Part shown: positions 17,953 to 26,091 of the stretch, piece after piece
How the letters are laid out: every line of letters begins with the position of its first letter
Numbering within the stretch: the stretch's first letter is position 1
NCBI GenBank assembly: GCA_016716625.1
Contig: JADJVJ010000006.1
Span: 124,001 to 188,000 of the forward strand
Length of the DNA stretch: 64,000 nucleotides
Origin: Nostocoides sp.
Lineage (GTDB): Bacteria > Actinomycetota > Actinomycetes > Actinomycetales > Dermatophilaceae
Reading direction: 5' to 3'
Program-made: the position numbers and the translations under genes
Notes under the pieces: model-generated
What the model was told of the DNA's origin: nothing
What the model saw: only the letters and a program-made list of their open reading frames with translations
Database searches by the model: none

Positions 17953-19482
17953 ATGGCGGACTTCATCGGAGCGGTCGACCAGGGTACGACGAGCACGCGA
18001 TTCATGATCTTCGATCACGGCGGGCGGGAGGTCGCGCGGCACCAGCTCGAGCACGAGCAGATCCTCCCGCGCGCCGGGTGGGTGGAACACAACCCCCTGG
18101 AGATCTGGGACCGCACCCGCACCGTGATCGGCTCCGCGCTCACCGACTCCGGCCTCGCGATGAGCGATCTCGCTGCCCTCGGCGTCACCAACCAGCGTGA
18201 GACGGCCATCGTGTGGGACCGCCGCACCGGCCGGCCCTACTACAACGCCATCGTCTGGCAGGACACCCGCACCGACAAGATCGCCGCCGCGCTCGAGGCG
18301 GACGGTCGCAGCTCCGTCATCCGTGCCAAGGCGGGGCTGCCCCCGGCGACCTACTTCTCGGCCGGCAAGGTGCAGTGGCTACTCGACCACGTCGAGGGGC
18401 TGCGCGCGGCCGCCGAGGCCGGAGACGCCCTCTTCGGCACCCCGGACACCTGGGTGGTCTGGAACCTCACCGGCGGACCCGACGGCGGTGTCCACGTCAC
18501 CGACGTGACGAACGCCAGCCGCACCATGCTGATGAACCTGCAGACCCTGGACTGGGATGAGGAGCTTCTCTCCTTCTTCGGCATCCCGCGGGCCATGCTC
18601 CCCACGATCGCTGCGAGCAGCCACGCGACCGCGTACGGCGCGACCCCGGCCACCAAGGGGCTCACCTCGGTGCCGGTGACCGGCGTCCTCGGTGACCAGC
18701 AGGCGGCGACGGTCGGCCAGGTGTGCTTTGAGCCCGGGGAAGCCAAGAACACCTACGGCACCGGCAATTTCCTCATCCTCAACACCGGCACCGAGATCGT
18801 GCGCTCCACCAACGGCCTGCTCACCACGGTGGCCTACCAACTCGGCGACGCCCCCGCGGTCTATGCCCTCGAGGGTTCGATCGCGGTCACCGGATCGGCG
18901 GTCCAGTGGCTGCGCGACCAACTCGGCATCATCAACGACGCCGCCGAGATCGAGGCGCTGGCCGCCTCGGTCACCGACAACGGTGGGGTGGCGTTCGTCC
19001 CGGCGTTCAGCGGCCTCTTCGCCCCCTACTGGCGCAGCGACGCCCGCGGCGTCGTCGTCGGGCTCTCTCGGTACAACACCCGCGCGCACCTCGCCCGGGC
19101 CACCCTGGAGGCTATCTGTTATCAGTCGCGCGACGTCGTCGACGCCATGGCGGCCGACTCCGGGGTGCCCATCACCACCCTCAAGGTCGATGGCGGGGTG
19201 ACCGCCAACGCCCTCTGCATGCAGCTACAGTCCGACATCCTCGGGGTGCCCGTGTCCAAACCCGTGGTCGCCGAGACGACCGCTCTCGGGGCCGCCTACG
19301 CCGCCGGACTCGCGGTGGGATTCTGGTCGGGCACCGATGAACTCCGGACGAACTGGGCCGAGGCCCAGCGCTGGTCACCGACGTGGTCGGCCGAGGACCG
19401 CGAGAGCGGGTATGCCGTGTGGCGCAAGGCCGTCGAACGTACCCTCGGCTGGGTCGATGTATCCGCGGACGGCGCCCGCTAG
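17953..19482 (+). CDS. glpK: Glycerol kinase
   Basis: ATP-dependent phosphorylation of glycerol, 509 residues, standard length for the FGGY family. N-terminal GAVDQGTTSTRFMIFD, the WDRRTGRP and WQDTRT blocks that contact glycerol, GTGNFLILNTG and the C-terminal signature DGGVTANALCMQLQSDILGVPV are all present. The start is set by a -10 box 7 nt upstream, suggesting a leaderless transcript. No glpF or glpD is adjacent. The gene contains a GTATGCCGT motif (19410-19418) reading Gly-Tyr-Ala-Val. Confidence 0.95.
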   Translation: MADFIGAVDQGTTSTRFMIFDHGGREVARHQLEHEQILPRAGWVEHNPLEIWDRTRTVIGSALTDSGLAMSDLAALGVTNQRETAIVWDRRTGRPYYNAIVWQDTRTDKIAAALEADGRSSVIRAKAGLPPATYFSAGKVQWLLDHVEGLRAAAEAGDALFGTPDTWVVWNLTGGPDGGVHVTDVTNASRTMLMNLQTLDWDEELLSFFGIPRAMLPTIAASSHATAYGATPATKGLTSVPVTGVLGDQQAATVGQVCFEPGEAKNTYGTGNFLILNTGTEIVRSTNGLLTTVAYQLGDAPAVYALEGSIAVTGSAVQWLRDQLGIINDAAEIEALAASVTDNGGVAFVPAFSGLFAPYWRSDARGVVVGLSRYNTRAHLARATLEAICYQSRDVVDAMAADSGVPITTLKVDGGVTANALCMQLQSDILGVPVSKPVVAETTALGAAYAAGLAVGFWSGTDELRTNWAEAQRWSPTWSAEDRESGYAVWRKAVERTLGWVDVSADGAR

Positions 19483-19514
19483 GGTCTCGACATCCGGGGC
19501 GTCGATCTTGCGCC

Positions 19515-19730
19515 CTAGTCGCCCGGGCGGCGGGGATGCCGCAGGCCCCAGGACTTCGGGTCCGGGGACTTCTCCTGCGCCTGGGTCAACAGCCGGACGA
19601 GCAACCGGACGAAGACCACCAGGCCGATGACGGCAAGAACGAGCCCGCCGAGAGCGAGTCCGAGCAGGGTCCACAGTTCCTGCCCCGTGACCGCCTCGGT
19701 CGGCACTATCGAGCGTGCGAAGCAGGTCAT
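19515..19730 (-). CDS. Small single-span membrane protein, unknown
   Basis: 71 residues: a short N-terminus, one hydrophobic helix (LWTLLGLALGGLVLAVIGLVVFVRLLVRLL) and a charged tail (QAQEKSPDPKSWGLRHPRRPGD). Start ATG at 19730 is chosen for the GGAGG sequence 6 nt upstream; an upstream TTG and a downstream GTG are alternatives. Lies tail-to-tail with glpK. No recognised family. Confidence 0.5.
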   Translation of the reverse strand: MTCFARSIVPTEAVTGQELWTLLGLALGGLVLAVIGLVVFVRLLVRLLTQAQEKSPDPKSWGLRHPRRPGD

Positions 19731-19807
19731 CGAGAGCCTCCGGGTCGGCCCACCCGCGGACAAATCGCCGGGCGAGGAGAGTGGTTACCCACCCTACGCG
19801 CGCGGCG

Positions 19808-20845
19808 TCAGGTGTCGAGGTGGACCGGCGGTCCGTGGTGTCCGGCGATCCCTAGGCGTATGCCGTCGAGCTCGATCTGCGGGAGCTGACCGGCATCCGC
19901 GTCCGGCGTCGACCCGTCCCACAGGTGCTCGAGGGCAATGTGCGCCAACGGCATCCGCGAGCGAGCCCGCTCGACCGCGGCCTCCATGGCCCGGGTCTCC
20001 TCCGGCGGCCAGTAGATCCGGGTCACCGAATGCCAGATCACGGTGAGGACGCCCGGCTCCGGTGGCGCCGCAAGCATCCGGGACACCCAGGTCGAGGCCC
20101 CCTCCCGGTCGAGCTGCACCGGGTGCCGTCGAGCCACCTCCAAAGCGCCGGCCAAGCGGGTATGACGCTCGACATGGAAGGGCCAGACGAAACTCCGCAG
20201 GTAGTCGGCTCCCGACGGGGTGGAGGCATCGACCGGGTTCACGTCGCAACCTCGACGATCGACGATCTCGAACGGCGTCGGCTCGAAACCCTCTGCGCCA
20301 CAGTCCTTCACAACCAGCGGCGAGTCGGCCGGGCCCCACGACCAGCCATCTCCGTGGAACCGGTACCGGTCCACGTGCAGCCCCAAACCACCCGAGGCTC
20401 CCGGCTCAAGGAGCCGCACTCGGTGCAGCCCGGTGCGCCGCACTGCGGCACTCAACGCCACCAGCAGGGCGAGCGTCCGGCCGGGCTCGTTGGTCTGCGG
20501 GGTCTCGGTCAGCGCGCTCCGCAGCTCCTCGGCATACGCCTTCAGGACAGGCAGTGCGACCGGCCACGCCTCCTGCGCGGCACGAGTCCCGCCGAGACAC
20601 GGATAGAAGGCCGCCAGGGCCGGGGCCTCCCCCCTCAGCACGACCCGGAACAGGCCCGCGAGCAGCCGCAGTTGGGGCAACTGCTGGGCGGGGGCGCTCT
20701 CCCACCCAGCGAGGAGCTCGCGGCAGACCCCGCCCGCGGCCCAGTCGTGGCCGATCTCGTCGAGGAGCACCCCGTAGAGGTGCTCACGGTGGCCGAAGTG
20801 GTTGCGGATCCGCTCCCCCAGGGTGTCGCCCGCGAACGACCCCAC
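19808..20845 (-). CDS. DUF2332 family protein
   Basis: 345-residue soluble protein matching the actinobacterial/alphaproteobacterial DUF2332 family in length and pattern: an N-terminal helical part with LLAGLFRVVLRGEAPALAAFYPCLGG, then ADYLRSFVWPFHVERHTRLAGALEVARRHP. Function unknown. It ends close to a possible GTATGCCGT motif (19858-19866), which here forces an ATA isoleucine codon. Five bases separate it from the upstream DUF1648-like gene, so the two probably form an operon. Confidence 0.75.
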   Translation of the reverse strand: MGSFAGDTLGERIRNHFGHREHLYGVLLDEIGHDWAAGGVCRELLAGWESAPAQQLPQLRLLAGLFRVVLRGEAPALAAFYPCLGGTRAAQEAWPVALPVLKAYAEELRSALTETPQTNEPGRTLALLVALSAAVRRTGLHRVRLLEPGASGGLGLHVDRYRFHGDGWSWGPADSPLVVKDCGAEGFEPTPFEIVDRRGCDVNPVDASTPSGADYLRSFVWPFHVERHTRLAGALEVARRHPVQLDREGASTWVSRMLAAPPEPGVLTVIWHSVTRIYWPPEETRAMEAAVERARSRMPLAHIALEHLWDGSTPDADAGQLPQIELDGIRLGIAGHHGPPVHLDT

Positions 20846-20850
20846 CGTGC

Positions 20851-21837
20851 TCAGGCCCGTTCGCGGTGCGCGAGGGCGTTGAGCAGGGCGGCGCCCTGCT
20901 CGGCAGCGTCGACGGTGACGACGAAGGCCGACCCATTCCCCCGGCTGACCTCGATCGCCTCACCGGATCGCAGGACCACCCCGAACCGGTGCCCCTTGCC
21001 GACCCGCAGCCCCACCCCACCGAACTCGCGCAGTGGGTCGACGACCACGGCGCGGGCCTCGGCGACGTCCGCCAACGGCACCCGGAAACGGGGCCAGCGC
21101 AGAACACTGGCGACGGTGAGGCCGGCCTCGTCGACTCTCACCTGGAACGAGGAGGTCGCCGCCATGACAAGACCAGCCACGGCCACGGCGAGGAGCACTG
21201 CCCAGGGCGAGTCTCCAGTCGCCGCGAGATAGCCGATCGGGACCAGCGCGAGGGCGAGCACGCCATACACCCACGGTGTCGAGCGAGCCCAGCCGCTCCA
21301 CCTGTGCGGTCCCTCTCCGGTGAGGTCTGCGCGTCGAGCGGACCGAGGAATCGGCGCCGCCGCGCGGGTCGCCTCGCTGGAAGGAGCACCCGCGGCAAGC
21401 GCGCCGAGTACTCCGGCGATCACGGCCACCGCCAGCGAGGTCAGGAGCACCCCACCGATCGAGGGTGAGGCGGTGGCGTCGGCGAGCCCGCGCTGGAGGT
21501 GCAGCGATCCCAGCATCAGGGTCGTGACGAGCCCGGCCATGCTCCACGCGAATGCGCCACTGCTGCGACGCAACTCGGGGGCCCGGCCGGCTACGGCGAT
21601 CATGGTGCCGCCGAGGATCATCCCGAGCAGTCCCCCGAGTCCGGCGAGCCACACCGCGAGGCTCAGCGGGCTGAACCCGTCCGGGGCTCCGGAGAACCCC
21701 CAATGGGTCGCCACCGGGTCGGGAAGTTCACCTCGCCAGGCGCGGGCGGTGAGTAGGCCCCCCGCCGCGATGGCGGCCGGAACCCCGAGGAGCACGAGGG
21801 TGAGCCGGGTGTCGACCTGGGTGTCGCGCTGGGTCAT
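20851..21837 (-). CDS. DUF1648-domain membrane protein
   Basis: 328 residues with about six hydrophobic segments. The N-terminal stretch LPDPVATHWGFSGAPDGFSP is the characteristic DUF1648 motif (IxxHWxxxGxPD). The C-terminal 110 residues form a soluble domain with repeated Val/Arg-rich strands (PH-like, inferred). Start ATG at 21837 has a GACAAT -10 box 6 nt upstream. Function unknown; DUF1648 proteins include immunity-type and SdpI-like membrane proteins. Confidence 0.72.
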   Translation of the reverse strand: MTQRDTQVDTRLTLVLLGVPAAIAAGGLLTARAWRGELPDPVATHWGFSGAPDGFSPLSLAVWLAGLGGLLGMILGGTMIAVAGRAPELRRSSGAFAWSMAGLVTTLMLGSLHLQRGLADATASPSIGGVLLTSLAVAVIAGVLGALAAGAPSSEATRAAAPIPRSARRADLTGEGPHRWSGWARSTPWVYGVLALALVPIGYLAATGDSPWAVLLAVAVAGLVMAATSSFQVRVDEAGLTVASVLRWPRFRVPLADVAEARAVVVDPLREFGGVGLRVGKGHRFGVVLRSGEAIEVSRGNGSAFVVTVDAAEQGAALLNALAHRERA

Positions 21838-21843
21838 GACGGC

Positions 21844-21849
21844 ATTGTC
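21844..21849 (-). promoter_or_regulatory. Leaderless-type -10 box of the DUF1648 gene
   Basis: GACAAT on the minus strand, ending 6 nt before the ATG. Confidence 0.4.
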
Positions 21850-21891
21850 TCAGTCGGGACAGCCTCGGGTCAGACAGGGGCAGCCTGGGCC

Positions 21892-23856
21892 TCAGCCGAG
21901 TAGCCGCAGCCCGATCCTCGTGACGATGGCCTCCCGCTGACCACCCTGGTGGACCACGTCGCTGCCGTCCACGGTGAGCTGGGTGCGGTGGTGGGCCAGG
22001 GCGGCGATGACCCGCGGGAGTTCCTCGCGCAGGTCGAGCCAGGCGATGTCCCGGCCGGCGGTGTTCGGGGGCACGACCTCGACGAACGGCACCCCGGCGT
22101 CGGCGGCAGCGGCCACGGTCACCTCGTGCAGCCGGACGTGGTCCGGATGGCCGTACCCCCCGGTCGCGTCGTAACTCACCACCGCGTCCGCGCGCACCGC
22201 TGTCAGGTATGCCGTGACGTCGGCGGCCGTCTCCGCCACCCCGGCCGTGACGAGCGATCCCGGGGCGGCGTCGTCCGCGGGGCCGGCGACTGTGGGGGTG
22301 ACCCAGCGCATCCCCGAGTCACGGTAGACCCGCGGCTCACGGCCCTCCGCCCGCGCTGCCCCGGAGCCGAGGAAGGCGTGATGGTCGACCCCGAGCGCGG
22401 CCAGCGCCCCGGCGAGTTCGGACTCGCGATGCACGGCATACGCCTCGGTCCCGGGCTCGGGGGCCTGGACACCGTCGACGAGGCCGCCGCGCTCGCCTCG
22501 GGTTGCGGTGACCACATGGACCTCGACCCCGGATCGGACGAGCGAGGCGAGCAGCACCCCGGTCGACAAGGTCTCGTCGTCGGGGTGGGCATGGACGACG
22601 ACGACCCGTTGCGCGCCGGCGAGCGGGTTGCCGGGCCGACCGAGCAGCTCGCAGTAGAGGTCCTCCATCCGGCGCGCGGCGTAAACCCATTCGAACCGGC
22701 GGGCATGGATGCCGGCGACCACCCCCATCCGCTGGAGCAGACCGTCGGTGCCGAGCAGGTAGGTCATGGCCCGGCCCCAGTCCTCGGGCTCTCGGCTGTC
22801 CATGAGCTGACCGGTCTCGCCGTGGGCGACGGCCTCACGCAGGCCCCCGGCGGAGGCCGCGAGCACCGGGGCGCCGCTGGCCGCCGCCTCCAGGGCGATG
22901 AGCCCGAAGGTCTCCGAGTGCGAGGGCACCAGGACCAGCCGCGCACCACGCAGCAGGACCGCGAGGTCCTCCCGGGGCTGCGGCCCGACGAAGGTGACGT
23001 CCTCCTCCAAACCAAGGCGGGTGACCAGGTCGTCGAGATCGCTGCTGTAGCCGGCGAAGTCCTCCGCCGCATCACCGGCGATGACCAGGTGCGGGCGCTG
23101 CCACTTCTCCATGTGGGCGAGGGCACGCATGGCAAGGTCCGGCCCCTTGAGCGGTTGCAGCCGGGCCGCAAAGAGGACGTAGCCGTTGGGCCACTCGCGA
23201 GCCCCCGGAGCAGTCCACCGCGGCTCACCGGTGCGCAGCGGCCGGAAGAGCGTATGGTCGACCCCCGGCCAGACGATGTGCACCGACTCCGGGAGCGCCT
23301 CGCAGCGCTCGACGACGGTCCGGGCCTCGGCGGCACTGATGGCGACGACGGCGTCGGACTCGCGGGCAACGAGCCGCTCCCCCGGGACCCGGTCCGGCGA
23401 CTCCGGCGGCTCCCCATCGGAGAGCGGCTGCCCGATGTCGGCGGCCACCGAGTGAAAACTCTGCACGTGCGGGATGCCGAGGTCTCGGGCCACCGGGAGC
23501 GCAGCCACCCCGGACATCCAGTGGTGCGAGTGGATGAGGCACCACTGCTGTTCCCGGGCCAGGCGGGCGAGCCCTTCGCGGAACTGGCCGATGTGCTGGT
23601 CGATCTCACTCTTGGCCAGGCGTGCCGGCGGTCCGGCGTCGAGGATGTGCAGGCGTACGCCCCCGCCGAGATCGATGAAGTCCGGCTGTTCCGGGGAGCT
23701 GCGCCGGGTCACCAGGTCCACCGTGTGGCCACGGTCCGCGAGCGCTCGCGCCTGGGAGCTTTCGACGACGTTCATCCCGCCGGCGTCCCCCGAACCGGGC
23801 GAATCGACCGGGGAGGTGTGCATGGAGATGACGCCGACACGCATCGAGGAAGTCAC
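21892..23856 (-). CDS. MshA-like glycosyltransferase fused to MshB-like PIG-L deacetylase
   Basis: 654-residue two-domain protein. Residues 1 to about 415 form a GT4 glycosyltransferase very like MshA: SPVDSPGSGDAGGMNVV at the N-terminus, the HSHHWMSG segment, and HSETFGLIALEAAASGAPVLA in the donor domain. From about 420 a PIG-L/LmbE deacetylase like MshB follows: VVVHAHPDDETLSTG (zinc ligands), YRDSGM, and VVSYDATGGYGHPDHVRLHE. In mycothiol synthesis MshA makes the GlcNAc-inositol phosphate and MshB deacetylates the product after dephosphorylation. The two are normally separate genes; here one polypeptide could carry both. The deacetylase half is about 235 residues, short of the usual 300. 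GTG start with a TAGGCT box 7 nt upstream. Confidence 0.8.
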   Translation of the reverse strand: MTSSMRVGVISMHTSPVDSPGSGDAGGMNVVESSQARALADRGHTVDLVTRRSSPEQPDFIDLGGGVRLHILDAGPPARLAKSEIDQHIGQFREGLARLAREQQWCLIHSHHWMSGVAALPVARDLGIPHVQSFHSVAADIGQPLSDGEPPESPDRVPGERLVARESDAVVAISAAEARTVVERCEALPESVHIVWPGVDHTLFRPLRTGEPRWTAPGAREWPNGYVLFAARLQPLKGPDLAMRALAHMEKWQRPHLVIAGDAAEDFAGYSSDLDDLVTRLGLEEDVTFVGPQPREDLAVLLRGARLVLVPSHSETFGLIALEAAASGAPVLAASAGGLREAVAHGETGQLMDSREPEDWGRAMTYLLGTDGLLQRMGVVAGIHARRFEWVYAARRMEDLYCELLGRPGNPLAGAQRVVVVHAHPDDETLSTGVLLASLVRSGVEVHVVTATRGERGGLVDGVQAPEPGTEAYAVHRESELAGALAALGVDHHAFLGSGAARAEGREPRVYRDSGMRWVTPTVAGPADDAAPGSLVTAGVAETAADVTAYLTAVRADAVVSYDATGGYGHPDHVRLHEVTVAAAADAGVPFVEVVPPNTAGRDIAWLDLREELPRVIAALAHHRTQLTVDGSDVVHQGGQREAIVTRIGLRLLG

Positions 23857-23863
23857 CCCCGCG

Positions 23864-23869
23864 AGCCTA
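23864..23869 (-). promoter_or_regulatory. Leaderless-type -10 box of the MshA/MshB-like fusion
   Basis: TAGGCT on the minus strand, ending 7 nt before the GTG start. Confidence 0.5.
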
Positions 23870-23909
23870 GTCCAGCGGCCGGCGCACCCGGTGCCTTCAG
23901 CCTGCTCAC

Positions 23910-23915
23910 TAGCAT
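23910..23915 (+). promoter_or_regulatory. Leaderless-type -10 box of pepP
   Basis: TAGCAT, ending 6 nt before the ATG. Confidence 0.5.
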
Positions 23916-23921
23916 GGAGCG

Positions 23922-25430
23922 ATGAGCGAGGAGCAGAAGCAGTCCGACAACCGGGCCCGCCCGACCACGGAGGAACTGCGCGAGTTCATCCGGCAGGGTT
24001 GGGCGCCCCGCTCCAGTGGTCTGCCGGCGCGCACCGAGACCGCCCCGTATGCCGCCGCGCGCCGCGAGCGGCTCTCCGCGGCCTTTCCGGGGGATCGGCT
24101 CGTCATCCCGGCGGGTGGGCTCAAGGTGCGCAGCAACGACTGCGACTATGTCTTCCGGCCGCATACGGCCTTCGCCTACCTCACCGGGCTCGGCGCGGAC
24201 CGGGAGCCGGATGCGGTGCTCGTCCTCGAGCCCCTTCTTGGGGATGACGGCAACCCGGCCGGTCACGACGCGATCCTCTATGCGATGCCGATGGGATCAC
24301 GGGATTCCGACGAATTCTTCACCGATGCCCGCTACGGCGAGTTCTGGGTGGGGCCGCGGCCGACCCTGGCCGACATCGAGGCCGAGCTCGGGCTGAGTGC
24401 CCGGGACATCGCCGAGTTCCGGGACGCGGTGAGCAAGGATGCCGGGCTGGTCACCGTTCGGCTCGTCCGCGACGCCGACCGCGACCTGACCGCCACCGTG
24501 GACACCGACCGGGTGGCCAGCGGAGCGCAGCAGGAGGGCCTGGTCGAGGCCGATGACGCTCTCGCCCATGACATCTCGACGATGCGACTGTGCAAGGACG
24601 AGCTCGAGGTCGAGCAGATGCGGGCGGCGATCGCCGCGACCCAGGTGGGGTTCGAGGCGATCATCGCAGAACTGGACACCGCCTTAGCCAAGGGACGTGG
24701 GGAGCGCTGGCTCGAGGGCATCTTCGGACTCCACGCCCGCCACCAGGGCAACGGGGTCGGCTACGACTCGATCTGCGCGGCCGGTGACCACGCCAACACC
24801 CTGCACTGGATCCGCAACACCGGGGAGGTCCGCGGCGGCGACCTCGTCCTCATCGATGCCGGCGTCGAGGTCGATTCTCTCTACACCGCGGACATCACCC
24901 GCACCCTGCCGGTCGACGGCACGTTCACCCCGGCCCAGCGCGAGATCTACAACGCCGTGTATGCCGCCCAACAGGCGGGTATCGAGGCGGTCCGTCCGGG
25001 GGCTAAGTTCTCCGACATCCACGCCGCGGCCATCCGGGTCATCGCCGAGCATCTCCACCGGTGGGGGCTCCTGCCCGAGGGGGTCTCCGTCGAGGACACC
25101 CTGGACACCGAGCACGGCCAGTACCACCGGCGCTGGATGGTGCACGGCACCTCGCACCACCTCGGGCTCGACGTGCACGACTGTGCGCTGGCCACCCGGG
25201 CCGAGTATCTGGACGCGGAGTTGCATCCGGGCATGATCCTCACGGTCGAGCCGGGCCTCTATTTCAAGGCCGGCGACCTGCTCGCGCCGGAGCGGTTCCG
25301 GGGTATGGGCGTGCGGATCGAGGACGACGTACTCGTCACCCAGGACGGCTGCGAGGTGCTGTCGGCGGGGATGCCGCGGGCAGCTGACGATGTCGAGGCG
25401 TGGATCGCGCGGATTCGCGTGGCGCGCTGA
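23922..25430 (+). CDS. pepP: Xaa-Pro aminopeptidase (aminopeptidase P, M24B)
   Basis: Cytoplasmic metallopeptidase removing N-terminal residues before proline, 502 residues. The N-terminal aminopeptidase-P domain contains SNDCDYVFRPHTAFAYLTGL. The C-terminal creatinase fold carries the metal ligands in DAGVEVDSLYTADITR (two Asp), GTSHHLGLDVHD (His), LTVEPGLYF (Glu) and GVRIEDDVLVT (Glu). Its stop lies one base from the stop of the convergent stress-protein-like gene. Confidence 0.93.
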   Translation: MSEEQKQSDNRARPTTEELREFIRQGWAPRSSGLPARTETAPYAAARRERLSAAFPGDRLVIPAGGLKVRSNDCDYVFRPHTAFAYLTGLGADREPDAVLVLEPLLGDDGNPAGHDAILYAMPMGSRDSDEFFTDARYGEFWVGPRPTLADIEAELGLSARDIAEFRDAVSKDAGLVTVRLVRDADRDLTATVDTDRVASGAQQEGLVEADDALAHDISTMRLCKDELEVEQMRAAIAATQVGFEAIIAELDTALAKGRGERWLEGIFGLHARHQGNGVGYDSICAAGDHANTLHWIRNTGEVRGGDLVLIDAGVEVDSLYTADITRTLPVDGTFTPAQREIYNAVYAAQQAGIEAVRPGAKFSDIHAAAIRVIAEHLHRWGLLPEGVSVEDTLDTEHGQYHRRWMVHGTSHHLGLDVHDCALATRAEYLDAELHPGMILTVEPGLYFKAGDLLAPERFRGMGVRIEDDVLVTQDGCEVLSAGMPRAADDVEAWIARIRVAR

Positions 25431-25431
25431 G

Positions 25432-26031
25432 TCAGGACTGCGTGGGCGGGGCGCCAGGGGCGGGCTGAGCGGCGACATTCGCGGCGTCCCGATCCGCTGC
25501 CTGAGCACGGGCGACCTCGTCCCGAGCGGCCTTCATCGGGTCAAGCTTGGCTAGCAGCTCACGGCCTTGCGCTACGTGCTTGTGTTCGCAGAGCACCTCG
25601 TACTTGGTGGCGACGATCTGGCTCACCGAGGAGAAGTCGCGCTGCCCCTTGGTCAGGGAGTAGCCGATGAGCGCCCAGACCGTCCCGAAAATCGCCCCGA
25701 AGGCAACCGTCCCGAGGACCTGTGCCAGCGAGAAGCCGCGCGGGTCGAACAGGGCGAAGATGAGCCCGACGAAGAAGCCCATCCACGCGCCGGAGAGGGC
25801 GCCGCCGAGGAGGACCCGCCCCCGGGTGAGCCGTCCGGTGACCCGCTCGAGCTGCTTGAGTTCGGTGCCGACGATGAGGACGTCCTGGACCGGGAACTCG
25901 TTGTCGGAGAGGTAGTCCACGGCCTTCTGGGCTTCCTCGTACTTGTCGTAGACACCCAAGGACAGGGGGTACTCGAGGGTGATCCGGGACTTAGGGGCCG
26001 GTCCCGCGGGACGGTGCGGCTGAGACGTCAT
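25432..26031 (-). CDS. General stress protein 17M-like membrane protein
   Basis: 199 residues. Residues about 20-65 match the general-stress-protein (YflT-like) domain: LGVYDKYEEAQKAVDYLSDNEFPVQDVLIVG. Two hydrophobic helices follow (GRVLLGGALSGAWMGFFVGLIFALF and VLGTVAFGAIFGTVWALIGY). The next segment, YEVLCEHKHVAQGRELL, is conserved in actinobacterial relatives, and an Ala/Pro-rich tail closes the protein. Start ATG at 26031 has a GACAAT box 6 nt upstream. Function unknown; often stress-linked by name only. Confidence 0.75.
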   Translation of the reverse strand: MTSQPHRPAGPAPKSRITLEYPLSLGVYDKYEEAQKAVDYLSDNEFPVQDVLIVGTELKQLERVTGRLTRGRVLLGGALSGAWMGFFVGLIFALFDPRGFSLAQVLGTVAFGAIFGTVWALIGYSLTKGQRDFSSVSQIVATKYEVLCEHKHVAQGRELLAKLDPMKAARDEVARAQAADRDAANVAAQPAPGAPPTQS

Positions 26032-26037
26032 ACGGCC

Positions 26038-26043
26038 ATTGTC
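26038..26043 (-). promoter_or_regulatory. Leaderless-type -10 box of the stress-protein-like gene
   Basis: GACAAT on the minus strand, ending 6 nt before the ATG. Confidence 0.4.
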
Positions 26044-26091
26044 GCAAACTTCGGCCGCCCACCCGACGGCGCGGGCGGGCCGCCCACCCGG

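Noticed and set aside
21949..23925. 658-codon open frame on + opposite the MshA/MshB-like gene
   Set aside because: Antisense shadow typical of high GC: low-complexity composition, no motif, and the opposite strand encodes clear enzyme motifs.
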